NCBI GenBank assembly: GCA_019779905.1 | Contig: JABAKE010000006.1 | Coordinates: 124,001-188,000, forward strand | Length of the DNA: 64,000 nucleotides | Reading direction: 5' to 3' | Source: Modestobacter lapidis | GTDB lineage: Bacteria; Actinomycetota; Actinomycetes; Mycobacteriales; Geodermatophilaceae | Shown: positions 35,663-44,617 of the stretch, in pieces | Numbering within the stretch: the first letter of the stretch is position 1 | How the letters are laid out: every line of letters begins with the position of its first letter | Made by a program: the position numbers and the translations under genes | The notes under the pieces: generated by a model | The model's input: the letters and a program-made list of their open reading frames with translations, nothing else | What the model was told of the DNA's origin: nothing | Databases searched by the model: none

Positions 35663-35944
35663 CCAGCATCCCCCCGCTGTGCCGGGTGCCGGGCTGCTGT
35701 GCCCGGCCAGGGCAAGGTAACTGTCCGCGCACGCGTTGTGTGACTCCTGAGACGAATGGGGTGCCCCAACATCTCTGGGCCCCCGACACCCCGGTGCCCC
35801 TAACGCACGGTCAGGGGGAACCCCCCAATGGGTGTCCGGAAGAAGGGGGCTCCGCCCCGATGAACCGGAGCGGCGGACGCCGAAGACTTCGGTCCAGCAG
35901 CCGGACGACGGGCGGACGGCGCAAGACCTCAGGAGTCGATCCCC
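35663..35944. promoter_or_regulatory. Divergent control region with direct repeats
   Basis: The 282-base gap between Hsp70-like and iniB-like genes holds GGTGCCCCAAC (35760-35770) and GGTGCCCCTAAC (35793-35804), 33 bases apart, close to three helical turns. They could be binding sites for the IniR-like regulator. No promoter elements are clear. Confidence 0.4.
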
Positions 35945-37063
35945 ATGGCCACCCTCGCGAGCTCTCTCCTCGACTTCATCCTCGACCTGCTCCGCGACCC
36001 GCAGACGGCCGCCGACTTCCAGGCCGACCCGCAGGGCGCGCTGGCCGCCGCCGGCCTCGACGACGTCTGCCCCACCGACGTGCAGAACCTCATCCCGGTG
36101 CTGGAGGACTTCGCGCCGATGGGTGGCGGGGCCGCGGGCCTGGCGCACATCGCGCCGGCCGCCCAGGCCGCCGCCGCCCCGGTGGCCGCCGCGGCCGCTG
36201 CACCGACCTTCGCCGCCGCGCAGCCCACCGTCGTCTCGCCGGCCGCCTCCGGCCCCGACTCGGACTCGGACTCGGTGATCGAGCAGCTGCGCTACATCCA
36301 GCAGACGTTCACCTACAACGCGAACACCACGATCGACGTCCGGGACAGCGTCTGGTCCGGCAAGGACGTCTACCAGATCTTCGGCGACGACGCGGTGCTC
36401 GCCACCGGCGGCAGCGTCGCGGCCGGCGAGGAGGTCGAGGACGTCTCGGTCGACCACAGCGTGGAGATCGAGGACTCGTTCAACATCGACGACTCGTTCA
36501 ACCCCGAGAACTCCAACAACACCGTCGAGGGCGACGGGAACGCGGTCGGCCGCGGCAACGACGTCGACAACGTCGACGAGTCGATCGACGTGGACGACAG
36601 CACCGGCGTCAACATCGGCGAGGACAACGAGGTCGGGGACGTGGCCTCCGGTGTCGGCAACGCCGTCGGCAACGAGGTGGACCTCGACGTGGAGAGCACC
36701 ACCACGACCACCGAGGACTCCTACAACACCGAGGACTCCCACAACGAGGACAACTCCCGCACGGACAACTCGGACAACTCCCGCACGGACAACTCGGACA
36801 ACTCCCGCACGGACAACTCCGACGACTCCACGACGACGACCACGACGACGACCACCGACGTGGACGTCGAGCTCGAGGACTCGTTCAACGACACCTCCAC
36901 CGACGTGGAGCTCGACGTCGACGAATCGTTCAACGACGTGGACAGCTCCACCGAGGTCGACGTGGAGGAGACCACCACCACCGAGACCACCACCGAGATC
37001 GACACCACGGTGACCGGCAACGAGCTCATCCTCGCCGGCGACGACCAGACCTTCGAGGACTGA
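35945..37063 (+). CDS. iniB: IniB-like protein with acidic low-complexity region
   Basis: A 372-residue protein. Residues 1-50 match the IniB N-terminal domain ([23 protein letters not shown]-type block, [15 protein letters not shown]). An Ala-rich linker follows, then about 270 residues rich in Asp, Glu, Ser, Thr, Asn and Val with repeated [ED][DE]S[FYH]N motifs (EDSFN, DDSFN, EDSYN, EDSHN, DESFN) and poly-Thr runs. No signal peptide or membrane helix. Mycobacterial IniB is Gly-rich instead. AGGAG precedes the ATG. It leads the operon with the two dynamin genes. Function unknown; a scaffold or envelope-associated filler is inference. Confidence 0.85.
   Translation: MATLASSLLDFILDLLRDPQTAADFQADPQGALAAAGLDDVCPTDVQNLIPVLEDFAPMGGGAAGLAHIAPAAQAAAAPVAAAAAAPTFAAAQPTVVSPAASGPDSDSDSVIEQLRYIQQTFTYNANTTIDVRDSVWSGKDVYQIFGDDAVLATGGSVAAGEEVEDVSVDHSVEIEDSFNIDDSFNPENSNNTVEGDGNAVGRGNDVDNVDESIDVDDSTGVNIGEDNEVGDVASGVGNAVGNEVDLDVESTTTTTEDSYNTEDSHNEDNSRTDNSDNSRTDNSDNSRTDNSDDSTTTTTTTTTDVDVELEDSFNDTSTDVELDVDESFNDVDSSTEVDVEETTTTETTTEIDTTVTGNELILAGDDQTFED
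36752..36823 (+). repeat. Three 24-nt tandem repeats in iniB-like gene
   Basis: Unit AACTCCCGCACGGACAACTC plus GGAC repeats three times (one change in the last), encoding NSRTDNSD. Confidence 0.9.
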
Positions 37064-37123
37064 TCGACCAGGGCAGTTGCCCCGGGGCCCGTTCCCCGGT
37101 GGACTGACCGCGAGCACTACCCG

Positions 37124-37163
37124 GCCCGGCCCGGCCGCCCCGGAGGGGGCGGCCGGGCCGGGC
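37124..37163 (+). terminator. Intra-operon hairpin between iniB-like and iniA-like genes
   Basis: A perfect 18-bp stem (37124-37141 and 37146-37163) with a GGAG loop lies 60 bases after iniB-like and 33 before iniA-like. It could partly stop transcription or set mRNA ends, giving more IniB than GTPase. Confidence 0.65.
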
Positions 37164-37196
37164 ACTCGGCTGCACAGGGGAAGGAACGACGGGGCG

Positions 37197-39023
37197 ATGG
37201 GCGCGGCGACACCGATCGAGCTGCTCGACCGCGCCCTCGAGCTGACCGGCGACCGGCAGGACCTGCACCGGCGGCTGACCGTCGTGCGCGAGCGGGTGCA
37301 GGACCCCGCCGTCCGGGTGCTGGTGGTGGGCGAGCCGAAGCAGGGCAAGAGCACGCTGCTCAACGCCCTGGTCGGGGCTCCGGTGTGCGTGGTCGGGCAC
37401 GCCGACGAGACGCTGGTGCCGGTGGTGGTGCGGCACGGAGCGGCCGCCGCGGCCGCCCTGGTGTACGCCGCCGGACCGGGTGACGGACCGGTCCCGACCG
37501 GCGGTGCGCCCACCACCCGGGTACCCGTCCCGGTCGGCTCCCTCCCGGCGGAGCTGACCCGCGCGGCCGGCGGCGACGACGGCCGGCAGCTGGTCGCCGC
37601 GGAGGTCGAGCTCCCGCGCCGGCTGCTCGAGGGTGGCCTGCAGCTGGTCGACACGGCGGGGGTGGGCGGCGTGGGCTCGACGGCCGCGCTGCGGACGATC
37701 GACCTGCTGCCCGCCGCGACCGCCGTCCTCGTCGTCTCCGACGCCTCCCAGGAGTACACCGCCCCGGAGATGGCCTTCCTCCGGCAGGCCGCCGCCCTGT
37801 GCCCGCACGTGGTGGGCGTGCTCACGAAGGTGGACGCCTCCCCGGAGTGGCGCACGATCGTCGACCTGGACCGCGGGCACCTGGAGAACGCCGGCCTGGA
37901 CCTGCCGGTCTTCCCGGTCTCGGCGTCGCTGGAGATCCTCGCCGTCCAGCAGCAGGACCGGGAGCTGCACCAGGAGTCGGGGATGGGGGCCGTGGCCGCG
38001 CACCTGCGCCGCGGTGTGCTGGACCGGGCCGAGACGCTGGCCCGGCGGTCCACGGTGCACGACCTGACCTCGGTCACCGACCAGCTGGCGCTGTCGCTGC
38101 GCACCGAGCTGGCCGGCCTGCAGGACCCGGCCCACAACGAGGCACTGGTCGCCCGGCTGGAGGAGGCCCGGACACGGGTGGAGGAGCTCCGCCGGCAGTC
38201 GTCGCGCTGGCAGCAGGTGCTCGCCGACGGCGTCACCGACCTGATGGCCGACATCGACCACGACCTGCGTGACCGCGCGCGGGTGATCACCCGCGAGGCC
38301 GACGTGGCGATCGACGCCCACGACCCCGGTGCGCTCTGGGACGACCTGACCGACTGGCTGGACGAGCGGATCGGCGGCGCGGTGGCCGACAGCTACGTGT
38401 GGGCCAGCCAGCGGTCGGAGTTCCTGGCCGTCGAGGTCGTCGACCAGTTCGCCCGGGACGGCGGGGTCGCCCTGCCCGACCTGCCCATCGGGGACGGCGC
38501 GGAGGTGCTCGGGTCGCTCGTCGAGCTCGACGACATCGACCGCGGGGTGCTGACCGTGCCGCAGCGGGTGCTGATCGGCATGAAGGGGTCCTACAGCGGC
38601 GTGCTGATGACCGGCCTGATCACGAGCATGGCCGGCCTGGGGCTGATCAACCCGATCTCGCTGGCCGTGGGTGCGGTGATCGGTACCAGGGCCTACCGCG
38701 ACGACAAGCAGACCCGCCGGCAGCGCCGGCAGGCCGAGGCCAAGGCGGCCGTGCGCCGCCACCTCGACGAGGTCGTGTTCCAGGTCGGCAAGCAGCTGAA
38801 GGACCGGCTGCGGGGAGTGCAGCGCACCCTGCGGGATCTGGTCACCGACACCGTCGACGAGATGTCCCGGACCCTGGCCGATGCGGTCCGGGCTGCCCAG
38901 CAGTCGGTGAAGGTCGCCGCCGCGGAGCGCGACGCCCGGGTGCGCGAGGTCCGGCGCCGGCTGGCGCTGGTCGAGCGGCTCGCCGCCGACGTCGCCCGGC
39001 TCTCCCCCGGGACGGCGTCGTGA
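37197..39023 (+). CDS. iniA: Dynamin-like GTPase (IniA-like)
   Basis: A 608-residue dynamin-family GTPase. G1 GEPKQGKST (45-53), G3 VDTAGVGG (about 153) and G4 LTKVD (about 212) are intact. A helical stalk follows; a hydrophobic segment at about 465-500 ([21 protein letters not shown] part) resembles the membrane-inserting paddle. Mycobacterial IniA can deform and fuse membranes and is induced by cell-wall inhibitors. GGGGAAGGA precedes the ATG. Its stop overlaps the next gene's GTG. Confidence 0.9.
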   Translation: MGAATPIELLDRALELTGDRQDLHRRLTVVRERVQDPAVRVLVVGEPKQGKSTLLNALVGAPVCVVGHADETLVPVVVRHGAAAAAALVYAAGPGDGPVPTGGAPTTRVPVPVGSLPAELTRAAGGDDGRQLVAAEVELPRRLLEGGLQLVDTAGVGGVGSTAALRTIDLLPAATAVLVVSDASQEYTAPEMAFLRQAAALCPHVVGVLTKVDASPEWRTIVDLDRGHLENAGLDLPVFPVSASLEILAVQQQDRELHQESGMGAVAAHLRRGVLDRAETLARRSTVHDLTSVTDQLALSLRTELAGLQDPAHNEALVARLEEARTRVEELRRQSSRWQQVLADGVTDLMADIDHDLRDRARVITREADVAIDAHDPGALWDDLTDWLDERIGGAVADSYVWASQRSEFLAVEVVDQFARDGGVALPDLPIGDGAEVLGSLVELDDIDRGVLTVPQRVLIGMKGSYSGVLMTGLITSMAGLGLINPISLAVGAVIGTRAYRDDKQTRRQRRQAEAKAAVRRHLDEVVFQVGKQLKDRLRGVQRTLRDLVTDTVDEMSRTLADAVRAAQQSVKVAAAERDARVREVRRRLALVERLAADVARLSPGTAS

Positions 39024-40756
39024 CCTCGGCTGCGGGCGGCCGGCACCGGCCCGTCGGGGGGCGCGACAGCGGATCGCAGCTGCTCGACGACGTGCGCGCC
39101 CTGCTGGACGCGGCGGCCGCCGTGCACCACGACCGCCCTGCGGCCGTGGCGCGGCTGGCGGCGCAGCGCCGGCGGCTGGACGAGCCGCTGCGGGTGGCGC
39201 TGACCGGGCGGGTCAAGGCCGGGAAGTCCACCCTGCTCAACGCCCTGGTGGGGGAGCGCCTGGCGCCCACCGACGCCGGGGAGTGCACCCGGGTGGTCAC
39301 CTGGTTCCGCAACGGGCCGACGCCCCAGGCCGTCCTGCACCGCACCGACGGCGCCCGGCAGTCGCTGCCGGTGCGGCGGGTGGGTGGCGGGCTGCAGCTG
39401 GACCTGGCCGGGACACCCGCCGGGGACGTGGCCCGCCTGGTTGTGGACTGGCCGTCGTCCGGGCTGCAGCCGGCGATGCTGATCGACACCCCCGGCATCG
39501 CCTCCCTGTCCGCCGACGCGAGCGCCCGGACCCAGGCGTTCATCGAGGCCGACGACCAGCTCTCCGGTGCCGACGCGATCGTGTTCCTCACCCGCCAGGT
39601 GCAGCCGGCGGACCTGGCCTTCCTGGCCGCCTTCCAGCAGGCCACCGGCGGAGCGGGCCTGCACACGACCACGATCACCGTGCTGTCCCGCGCCGACGAG
39701 CTCGGCTCCGGCCGGCTGGACGCCCTGCTGGCCGCCGACGACGTGGCCCGGCGCACCGCCGAGCTGCCCGCCGTGGCGGCGCTGAGCCAGACGGTCCTGC
39801 CGGTGGCCGGGCTGGTCGCGTTCGGTGGTCGCACGCTGCGGCACGTGGATTTCGTCGCGCTGGCCACGCTGGCGCAGGCCGACCGGGCCGACGTCGAGGC
39901 GATGCTGCTGACCGCCGACCGGTTCGGCCGGCCCGAGGCGCCCGTTCCGGTGCCCCGGGCCGCGCGGGTCTCCCTGCTCGAACGGCTGGGGCTGTTCGGC
40001 GTCCGGCTGGCGGTGGCGCTGATCCGCACCGGCGTCGTCGGCACCGCTCCCGCGCTGGCCGACGAGCTGGTCGCGCGCAGCGGGCTGGCCGAGCTGCAGC
40101 GGCTGCTCGCGATCCAGTTCACCGAGCGGAGCGCCCAGCTCAAGGCCGGTGCCGCACTGCGCCTGCTGGAGCAGCTGCTGCGGGACGGACCCACCGACGG
40201 CGACCAGGAGCTGTGGCGGGACCTGGAGCGGGTGCGCTGTGGGTCGCTCGACCTGGTGGAGCTGGACCTGCTGGGCCGGTCCCGGGCGCCGGGCGGACCG
40301 TTCCCCGCCGACGTGCGGGCCGAGGCCGAACGGCTGCTGGGCGCATCGGGTTCCGGGCCGGCGGCCCGGCTGGGGCTGGCCGAGGAGACGTCCGTCGGGG
40401 ACCTGCGGGCGGCCGCGGGGGCGGCGGTGGCCCGCTGGCGTGCGCGGTCGGCCGACCCGCTGGCGCCGCGGGCGGCGGTCGACGCCGCGGAGGCCGTCGT
40501 GCGGTCGTGCGAAGAGCTGGCCGCGGTGCTCGGCTCAGCCGGCCCGGGGACCACGGTCCCGGGCGAACCAGGCCCGGGAGGAGCGGGGCAGCACCAGGGT
40601 CAGCAGCCCGACGAGGACCAGCCCGCCCTGGCCGAGGAACGCGGCCCGGGCGATCGGCACCGCGCCGTCGACCAGCCCCCGGTCCACGTCGACGGCCAGC
40701 AGCGTCAGCACTCCCACCACGCACAGCGCCCAGCGGGCCGCGGACCGGCCGCGTAG
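39020..40756 (+). CDS. iniC: Dynamin-like GTPase (IniC-like)
   Basis: A 578-residue GTPase: G1 GRVKAGKST (about 63-71), a conserved threonine switch in DAGECTRVV, G3 IDTPGIAS (about 155) and SRADELG as G4. A hydrophobic segment lies near 325-350. It is coupled to iniA-like by a GTGA overlap. The natural end is expected near SCEELAAVLG (about 40535), but no stop occurs until 40756, so the last ~70 residues are Gln/His/Pro-rich and lie antisense to the next gene. The pair may work as a heteromeric membrane-remodelling complex. Confidence 0.87.
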   Translation: MTSAAGGRHRPVGGRDSGSQLLDDVRALLDAAAAVHHDRPAAVARLAAQRRRLDEPLRVALTGRVKAGKSTLLNALVGERLAPTDAGECTRVVTWFRNGPTPQAVLHRTDGARQSLPVRRVGGGLQLDLAGTPAGDVARLVVDWPSSGLQPAMLIDTPGIASLSADASARTQAFIEADDQLSGADAIVFLTRQVQPADLAFLAAFQQATGGAGLHTTTITVLSRADELGSGRLDALLAADDVARRTAELPAVAALSQTVLPVAGLVAFGGRTLRHVDFVALATLAQADRADVEAMLLTADRFGRPEAPVPVPRAARVSLLERLGLFGVRLAVALIRTGVVGTAPALADELVARSGLAELQRLLAIQFTERSAQLKAGAALRLLEQLLRDGPTDGDQELWRDLERVRCGSLDLVELDLLGRSRAPGGPFPADVRAEAERLLGASGSGPAARLGLAEETSVGDLRAAAGAAVARWRARSADPLAPRAAVDAAEAVVRSCEELAAVLGSAGPGTTVPGEPGPGGAGQHQGQQPDEDQPALAEERGPGDRHRAVDQPPVHVDGQQRQHSHHAQRPAGRGPAA

Positions 40757-41110
40757 CACCAGCACGAGGCAGCCGGCGACCAGCACCAGCAGCACCGCGC
40801 TGCCACCGGCGGCGGCGGTCAGCGTCGTCTCCACGCCCGAGGTGACCAGGTCCGCCGGCCGGCTCGGGTCGTCCTCGAGCGCGGCGGCCACCAGGCGGTC
40901 CCGGGCGGCCTCGACGTCGGCCGCGGCCGCAGCCAGGCCGAGCAGCCCGGCGAGGCAGCTACCCAGCCAGGCGACGGTGGACAGCCGCAGCAGGCCGGGC
41001 AACCGTGCCCGGGTGCGTGGGGCCGGCGGGCGCAGCGTGCTGGTGACCGGTGGCCGCGGCGGCGGTCGCCGTCCACCCGGCCGGTCAGCCACCGGAGCCC
41101 GGTCGTGCAC
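40535..41110 (-). CDS. Small multi-pass membrane protein
   Basis: About 191 residues with four hydrophobic helices (LLRLSTVAWLGSCLAGLLGLA, GGSAVLLVLVAGCLVLVL, WALCVVGVLTLLAV, GGLVLVGLLTLVL) and a short charged C-terminus. No family recognised. The GTG at 41110 is chosen tentatively; GTG at 41092 is an alternative. Its 3' 222 bases overlap the antisense end of the iniC-like gene. Confidence 0.7.
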   Translation of the reverse strand: MHDRAPVADRPGGRRPPPRPPVTSTLRPPAPRTRARLPGLLRLSTVAWLGSCLAGLLGLAAAAADVEAARDRLVAAALEDDPSRPADLVTSGVETTLTAAAGGSAVLLVLVAGCLVLVLRGRSAARWALCVVGVLTLLAVDVDRGLVDGAVPIARAAFLGQGGLVLVGLLTLVLPRSSRAWFARDRGPRAG

Positions 41111-41136
41111 TTCCCATCGGCGGTGTCCCCCTGCGG

Positions 41137-41916
41137 TCAGTGGCCGGTGAACTCCGCCGGCCGCTTGGCCAGGAACGCCTCCACCGCCTCGCGGTGGTCT
41201 GCCGTGCCGCCCAGCGAGGTCTGCAACCGGGCCTCGAGCGCCAGGGTGTCCTCGAGCGGGTCGGTGGCGGCCGTCGCCAGCACCGTCTTGATCGCCCGGT
41301 AGGCCAGCGTCGGGCCGGCCGCCAGCCGGGCGGCGAGGGCCTGCGCCTCCGGCAGCACCTGCTCGGGGGCGACCACGCGGTGCACCAGCCCCCACGTGGC
41401 GGCGGTCTCGGCGAGGAACGGGTCGGGCAGCAGCAGGATCTCCGCGGCCCGCGACCCGCCCACGCAGTGGACCAGCCGGGAGGCCAGCGCCGAGTCGCTG
41501 GACAGCCCTATCCCGGCGAACGCGGTGGTGAACTTGGCGCCGGCCGCGGCCACCCGGAGGTCACCGGCGAGCGCCAGGCCCAGCCCGGCGCCCGCGCACG
41601 CACCGTTGATCGCCACCACCAGCGGGACACGCAGGGCCGCCACGGCCAGCGCGAGCGGGTTGTACTCGTCCTCCACCACCGACAGCGACTGCTCGGCGTT
41701 GCCGCGCAGCGCCTCGACGTGCTCGGCGAGGTCCTGGCCGACGCAGAACGCGCGGCCGGTACCGGTCAACAGCACCGCCCGGACCGACTCGTCGGCGCGC
41801 ACCGCCCGCACCAGCTCCAGCAGCTCGCCGCGCAGTGCGTGCGACAGCATCGGCCGCTGCATCGTGAGAGTCGCGACGCCGTCCGCGTCGGTCCGGGTCA
41901 CGGTCGGTTCGGACAC
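41137..41916 (-). CDS. Enoyl-CoA hydratase/isomerase family protein
   Basis: A 259-residue crotonase: GTGRAFCVGQDLAEH, oxyanion-hole AINGACAGAGLGLAL, GIGLSSDSALASRL and a C-terminal FLAKRPAEFTGH. Similar to PaaG-type isomerase/hydratases acting on unsaturated acyl-CoA. The Glu pair of classical hydratases is not both obvious (SSDS in place), so isomerase activity is likelier. GTG at 41916 follows GAGAGGA. It lies between the membrane protein and the second Hsp70-like gene on the same strand. Confidence 0.9.
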   Translation of the reverse strand: MSEPTVTRTDADGVATLTMQRPMLSHALRGELLELVRAVRADESVRAVLLTGTGRAFCVGQDLAEHVEALRGNAEQSLSVVEDEYNPLALAVAALRVPLVVAINGACAGAGLGLALAGDLRVAAAGAKFTTAFAGIGLSSDSALASRLVHCVGGSRAAEILLLPDPFLAETAATWGLVHRVVAPEQVLPEAQALAARLAAGPTLAYRAIKTVLATAATDPLEDTLALEARLQTSLGGTADHREAVEAFLAKRPAEFTGH

Positions 41917-42013
41917 CGTCGTCCTCTCGGTCACAGGGAGTGGTCGCAGGAGCCGGTCGCGTGGCGGCGTTCCCCGGCGGCCACCTTCTCACGCACGCCG
42001 CTCGCGGTCGGGA

Positions 42014-44212
42014 TCAGAGCAGCGCGTCGGCCACCCGGGCGACGACGTCCAGCGGTGCGGCGGGCGCGTCGCTGGTGGCCGGGGTGGGAGCCGGGCTGGT
42101 GGCCGGGGTGGTGGGAGGCGTCGTCGGGGGTGTGGTCGGTGCGGGGTCCGTCTCCACCACCGGCGGTGGCGGCGGTGGCGTCGTGGGGGGCGGTGGCGGC
42201 GGTGGCGGCGTCGTGGTGGGGGGCGGCGGTGGCGGCGGCGTGGTGGGGGGCGGGGGCGGCGGTGGCGGCGTCGTCGTGGGCGGCGGTGTCGTGGTGGGTG
42301 GCGTGGTGGCGGGCGGGGTCGTCGTGGTGGGCGGTGTGGTGGTGGGTGGCGTGGTGGTGGGCGGTGTGGTGGTGGGCGGCGTGGTGGTGGGCGGCGTGGT
42401 GGTGGGCGGTGTGGTGGTGGGTGGCGTGGTGGTCGGTGGCGTGGTGGTGGGCGGCGTCGTGGATGACGGCGGTGTGGTGGTCGGCGGCATGGTCGGAACG
42501 ACCGGCGGCGTCGTCGGCGGGGTGGTCGGGAACAGCGACGGGGGCGCTCCGGCCGCGGTGCCCGGAGCCGGCGCGACCGGCCCACCGGTGGACCGGGCCG
42601 GGGTGCTGCTGGACCGGCTCGTGGCCAGTCCGGCGAAGGCGACGGGCTGCCCGCCGGCGGGCGTGAAGACCGCCAGCGGCGAGGTCGCGGCGAGGAGCTG
42701 ACCCCGGGAGGTGGTGCCGAGGTCCACCGGCGTCGGGACGAGGGGCACCACGGGGACCTCCGCGGCCGGGGCGACCTCTTCCGGCGCGGGATCGGCAGCC
42801 CGGTCCGGTGCCGTGCTGGGGTCCGGCTGCCCGGTGCGCGGCGCCGTCCGGTTCTCGGCCATGCCGGAGGAGGACTGGGACAGCGTCGAGTCGCCGTCGG
42901 GCTGCAGGACCGCGGCCAGCACCGTGGTGGCGAGGCCCACGCCGACGAACGCCGCCACGACCACGGCGGTGGTCCGGGTCAGCCGCCGGGAGCGACCCGC
43001 GGCGGACACCGGGCCGATGGACCCGGGGTGGCTGCCCGGACCGGTGGCGACGGCGCCCCCCTGCCGGCCCGCGCTGTGGTCGCGGGGCATCACGGGTACC
43101 CAGCCGGCCTGCGCCGCGTCCTGCTCGGCCGCGGGCTCGCCGAGGTCCAGCTCGTCGACCGCGAGCGCGGCGGCCCCCAGCGCGGCCGCGAGCTCCGGCT
43201 CGGGGGAGACGGCCAGCGGCCGGCCCAGCGCGGCGGTCAGGGTCTCGGCCACCACGGGCACGCGGGCGCTCCCGCCGGCCAGCACCACGGTGTCGATCTC
43301 GTCGACGCTCAACCCCGCCGCGGTGACCGCCCGGCGCAGCGCGTCGACGGTGTCGCCGAGGGCCGGGGCGATCAGCCGCTCGAGGTCGGTGCGGACCAGC
43401 CGCACGGTGCGCGGGCCGTCGGCGAGCGGCACCTCGACCGGGACGGCCTCCTGGGTCGACAACGCTTCCTTCGCCGCGACGCAGGCGCCCCGGACGGCTG
43501 CCTGGGTGGCGGGGTCGCCGGGGAGCTGGTGCCCGTCTGATTCCAGCGAGCGGGTGACGAGCCCGATGATCGCGTCGTCGACGTCCCGGCCGCCCCAGTC
43601 CAGGGCCTGCGGTGGCACGCCGACGTGCTCGACCCGGCCGTCGCGTGCCGTGCCCACGACCGACACGTCCAGCGTGCTCGCGCCGAGGTCGTAGACCGCC
43701 GCGGTGGAACCGGCCTCCAGCCGGCCCGTCGCGATGGCGTGGCGGACGGCCGCGACGGCCGTCGTCACGATCGACGACGCGGGCAGCCCCGCGGCCCGCA
43801 GCGCGTCGCGGAGCAGGCCCCGCCGGCTGTCGTCCCAGGCCGGCGGGACGGCGAGGACGGCCCAGGCCGCCGGCCCGCCCTCCTGGCGGGCCGCGACGCG
43901 GTGGGCGTGGGCGATGACCGCCGTGAGCAGGCCGACGGCCGGCACCGTCCGCCCGGCGACGGAGGGCGCCTCGGGCGCGCCGAGCCGGCCGAGGACGTGG
44001 TCGACGACGTCGGCGGTGTCGGCGGCCTGCGCAGCCGCCCCGAGGACCGACAACCGACCGGTCGGGTCGACCCGGACCGCGGCGGGCCCGACGGCGGACC
44101 CCCTGCCGAGCTGCACCGGCTCGGCGGGCCGGCCGGGCCCCGCCGCGTCGCGGCAGACGGCGGCCACGACCGTGGCGTCGCCGATGTCGATCCCGAGTCC
44201 GTACGTGTGCAT
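42014..44212 (-). CDS. Membrane-anchored Hsp70-like ATPase (second copy)
   Basis: A 732-residue paralogue of the protein at 33716-35662. The ATPase domain has [38 protein letters not shown] and VVLAGGSARVPVVAE. A transmembrane helix near 410-435 is followed by a long outside region ending in (TTTPP)n repeats and a short helix. No Hsp70 substrate-binding domain. GGAG lies seven bases before the ATG. It is divergent from the small gene and efeB. Confidence 0.9.
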   Translation of the reverse strand: MHTYGLGIDIGDATVVAAVCRDAAGPGRPAEPVQLGRGSAVGPAAVRVDPTGRLSVLGAAAQAADTADVVDHVLGRLGAPEAPSVAGRTVPAVGLLTAVIAHAHRVAARQEGGPAAWAVLAVPPAWDDSRRGLLRDALRAAGLPASSIVTTAVAAVRHAIATGRLEAGSTAAVYDLGASTLDVSVVGTARDGRVEHVGVPPQALDWGGRDVDDAIIGLVTRSLESDGHQLPGDPATQAAVRGACVAAKEALSTQEAVPVEVPLADGPRTVRLVRTDLERLIAPALGDTVDALRRAVTAAGLSVDEIDTVVLAGGSARVPVVAETLTAALGRPLAVSPEPELAAALGAAALAVDELDLGEPAAEQDAAQAGWVPVMPRDHSAGRQGGAVATGPGSHPGSIGPVSAAGRSRRLTRTTAVVVAAFVGVGLATTVLAAVLQPDGDSTLSQSSSGMAENRTAPRTGQPDPSTAPDRAADPAPEEVAPAAEVPVVPLVPTPVDLGTTSRGQLLAATSPLAVFTPAGGQPVAFAGLATSRSSSTPARSTGGPVAPAPGTAAGAPPSLFPTTPPTTPPVVPTMPPTTTPPSSTTPPTTTPPTTTPPTTTPPTTTPPTTTPPTTTPPTTTPPTTTPPTTTTPPATTPPTTTPPPTTTPPPPPPPPTTPPPPPPPTTTPPPPPPPPTTPPPPPPVVETDPAPTTPPTTPPTTPATSPAPTPATSDAPAAPLDVVARVADALL
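42150..42490 (-). repeat. Minisatellite encoding (TTTPP)n
   Basis: Units of 15 bases such as GGTGGTGGGCGGCGT encode repeated PPTTT, with poly-Pro segments toward 42150. In frame within the second Hsp70-like gene. Confidence 0.8.
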
Positions 44213-44386
44213 CCGCGCCGCTCCAGGTGAGACGAGCCACCGGGCACGCGACCCGGCCGAACTGGCACCGTAACCACGCGCGATCGAGCGGTGGAGTTCA
44301 CCGGGCGACGGCCTGGTCGTCCTCGATCAGGACCGTCCGGCATCCCGGAGGTTCATCGCTGACAGTGATCGCGCGATCATCGACGC

Positions 44387-44617
44387 GTGGGGTCGCCCGG
44401 CACGGAGCGTGCCCGTCCGACCGGTCGGTTACCCGCCAGGGGGCCGGCGGCGCACCGACGAGCGCTGCGCAGCGACGGAATCCAGCTGGGACACTTTCGT
44501 TCCGGGACCGGATGGACGGTGTACGACCAGCTCACGGAGGAGCAGTTGCGCGGACTCGACGACACGATCACGGTGCTGGCGGCGTCGGCCGGCCGGCCGG
44601 CCCTGGTGGTCGCGTGA
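44387..44617 (+). CDS. Small hypothetical protein coupled to efeB
   Basis: Up to 76 residues; the C-terminal half (GWTVYDQLTEEQLRGLDDTI) looks protein-like. Its stop overlaps the efeB GTG in GTGA, the main support. The exact start is unsure. No family recognised. Confidence 0.45.
   Translation: MGSPGTERARPTGRLPARGPAAHRRALRSDGIQLGHFRSGTGWTVYDQLTEEQLRGLDDTITVLAASAGRPALVVA

Noticed and set aside
35663-38290. Reverse-strand extension of the Hsp70-like frame across the iniB/iniA genes
   Set aside because: It is antisense to conserved genes; the Hsp70 motif starts right after the ATG at 35662.
42150-42490. CRISPR-like array
   Set aside because: Units are contiguous, in frame and encode Thr/Pro; no spacers or cas genes.
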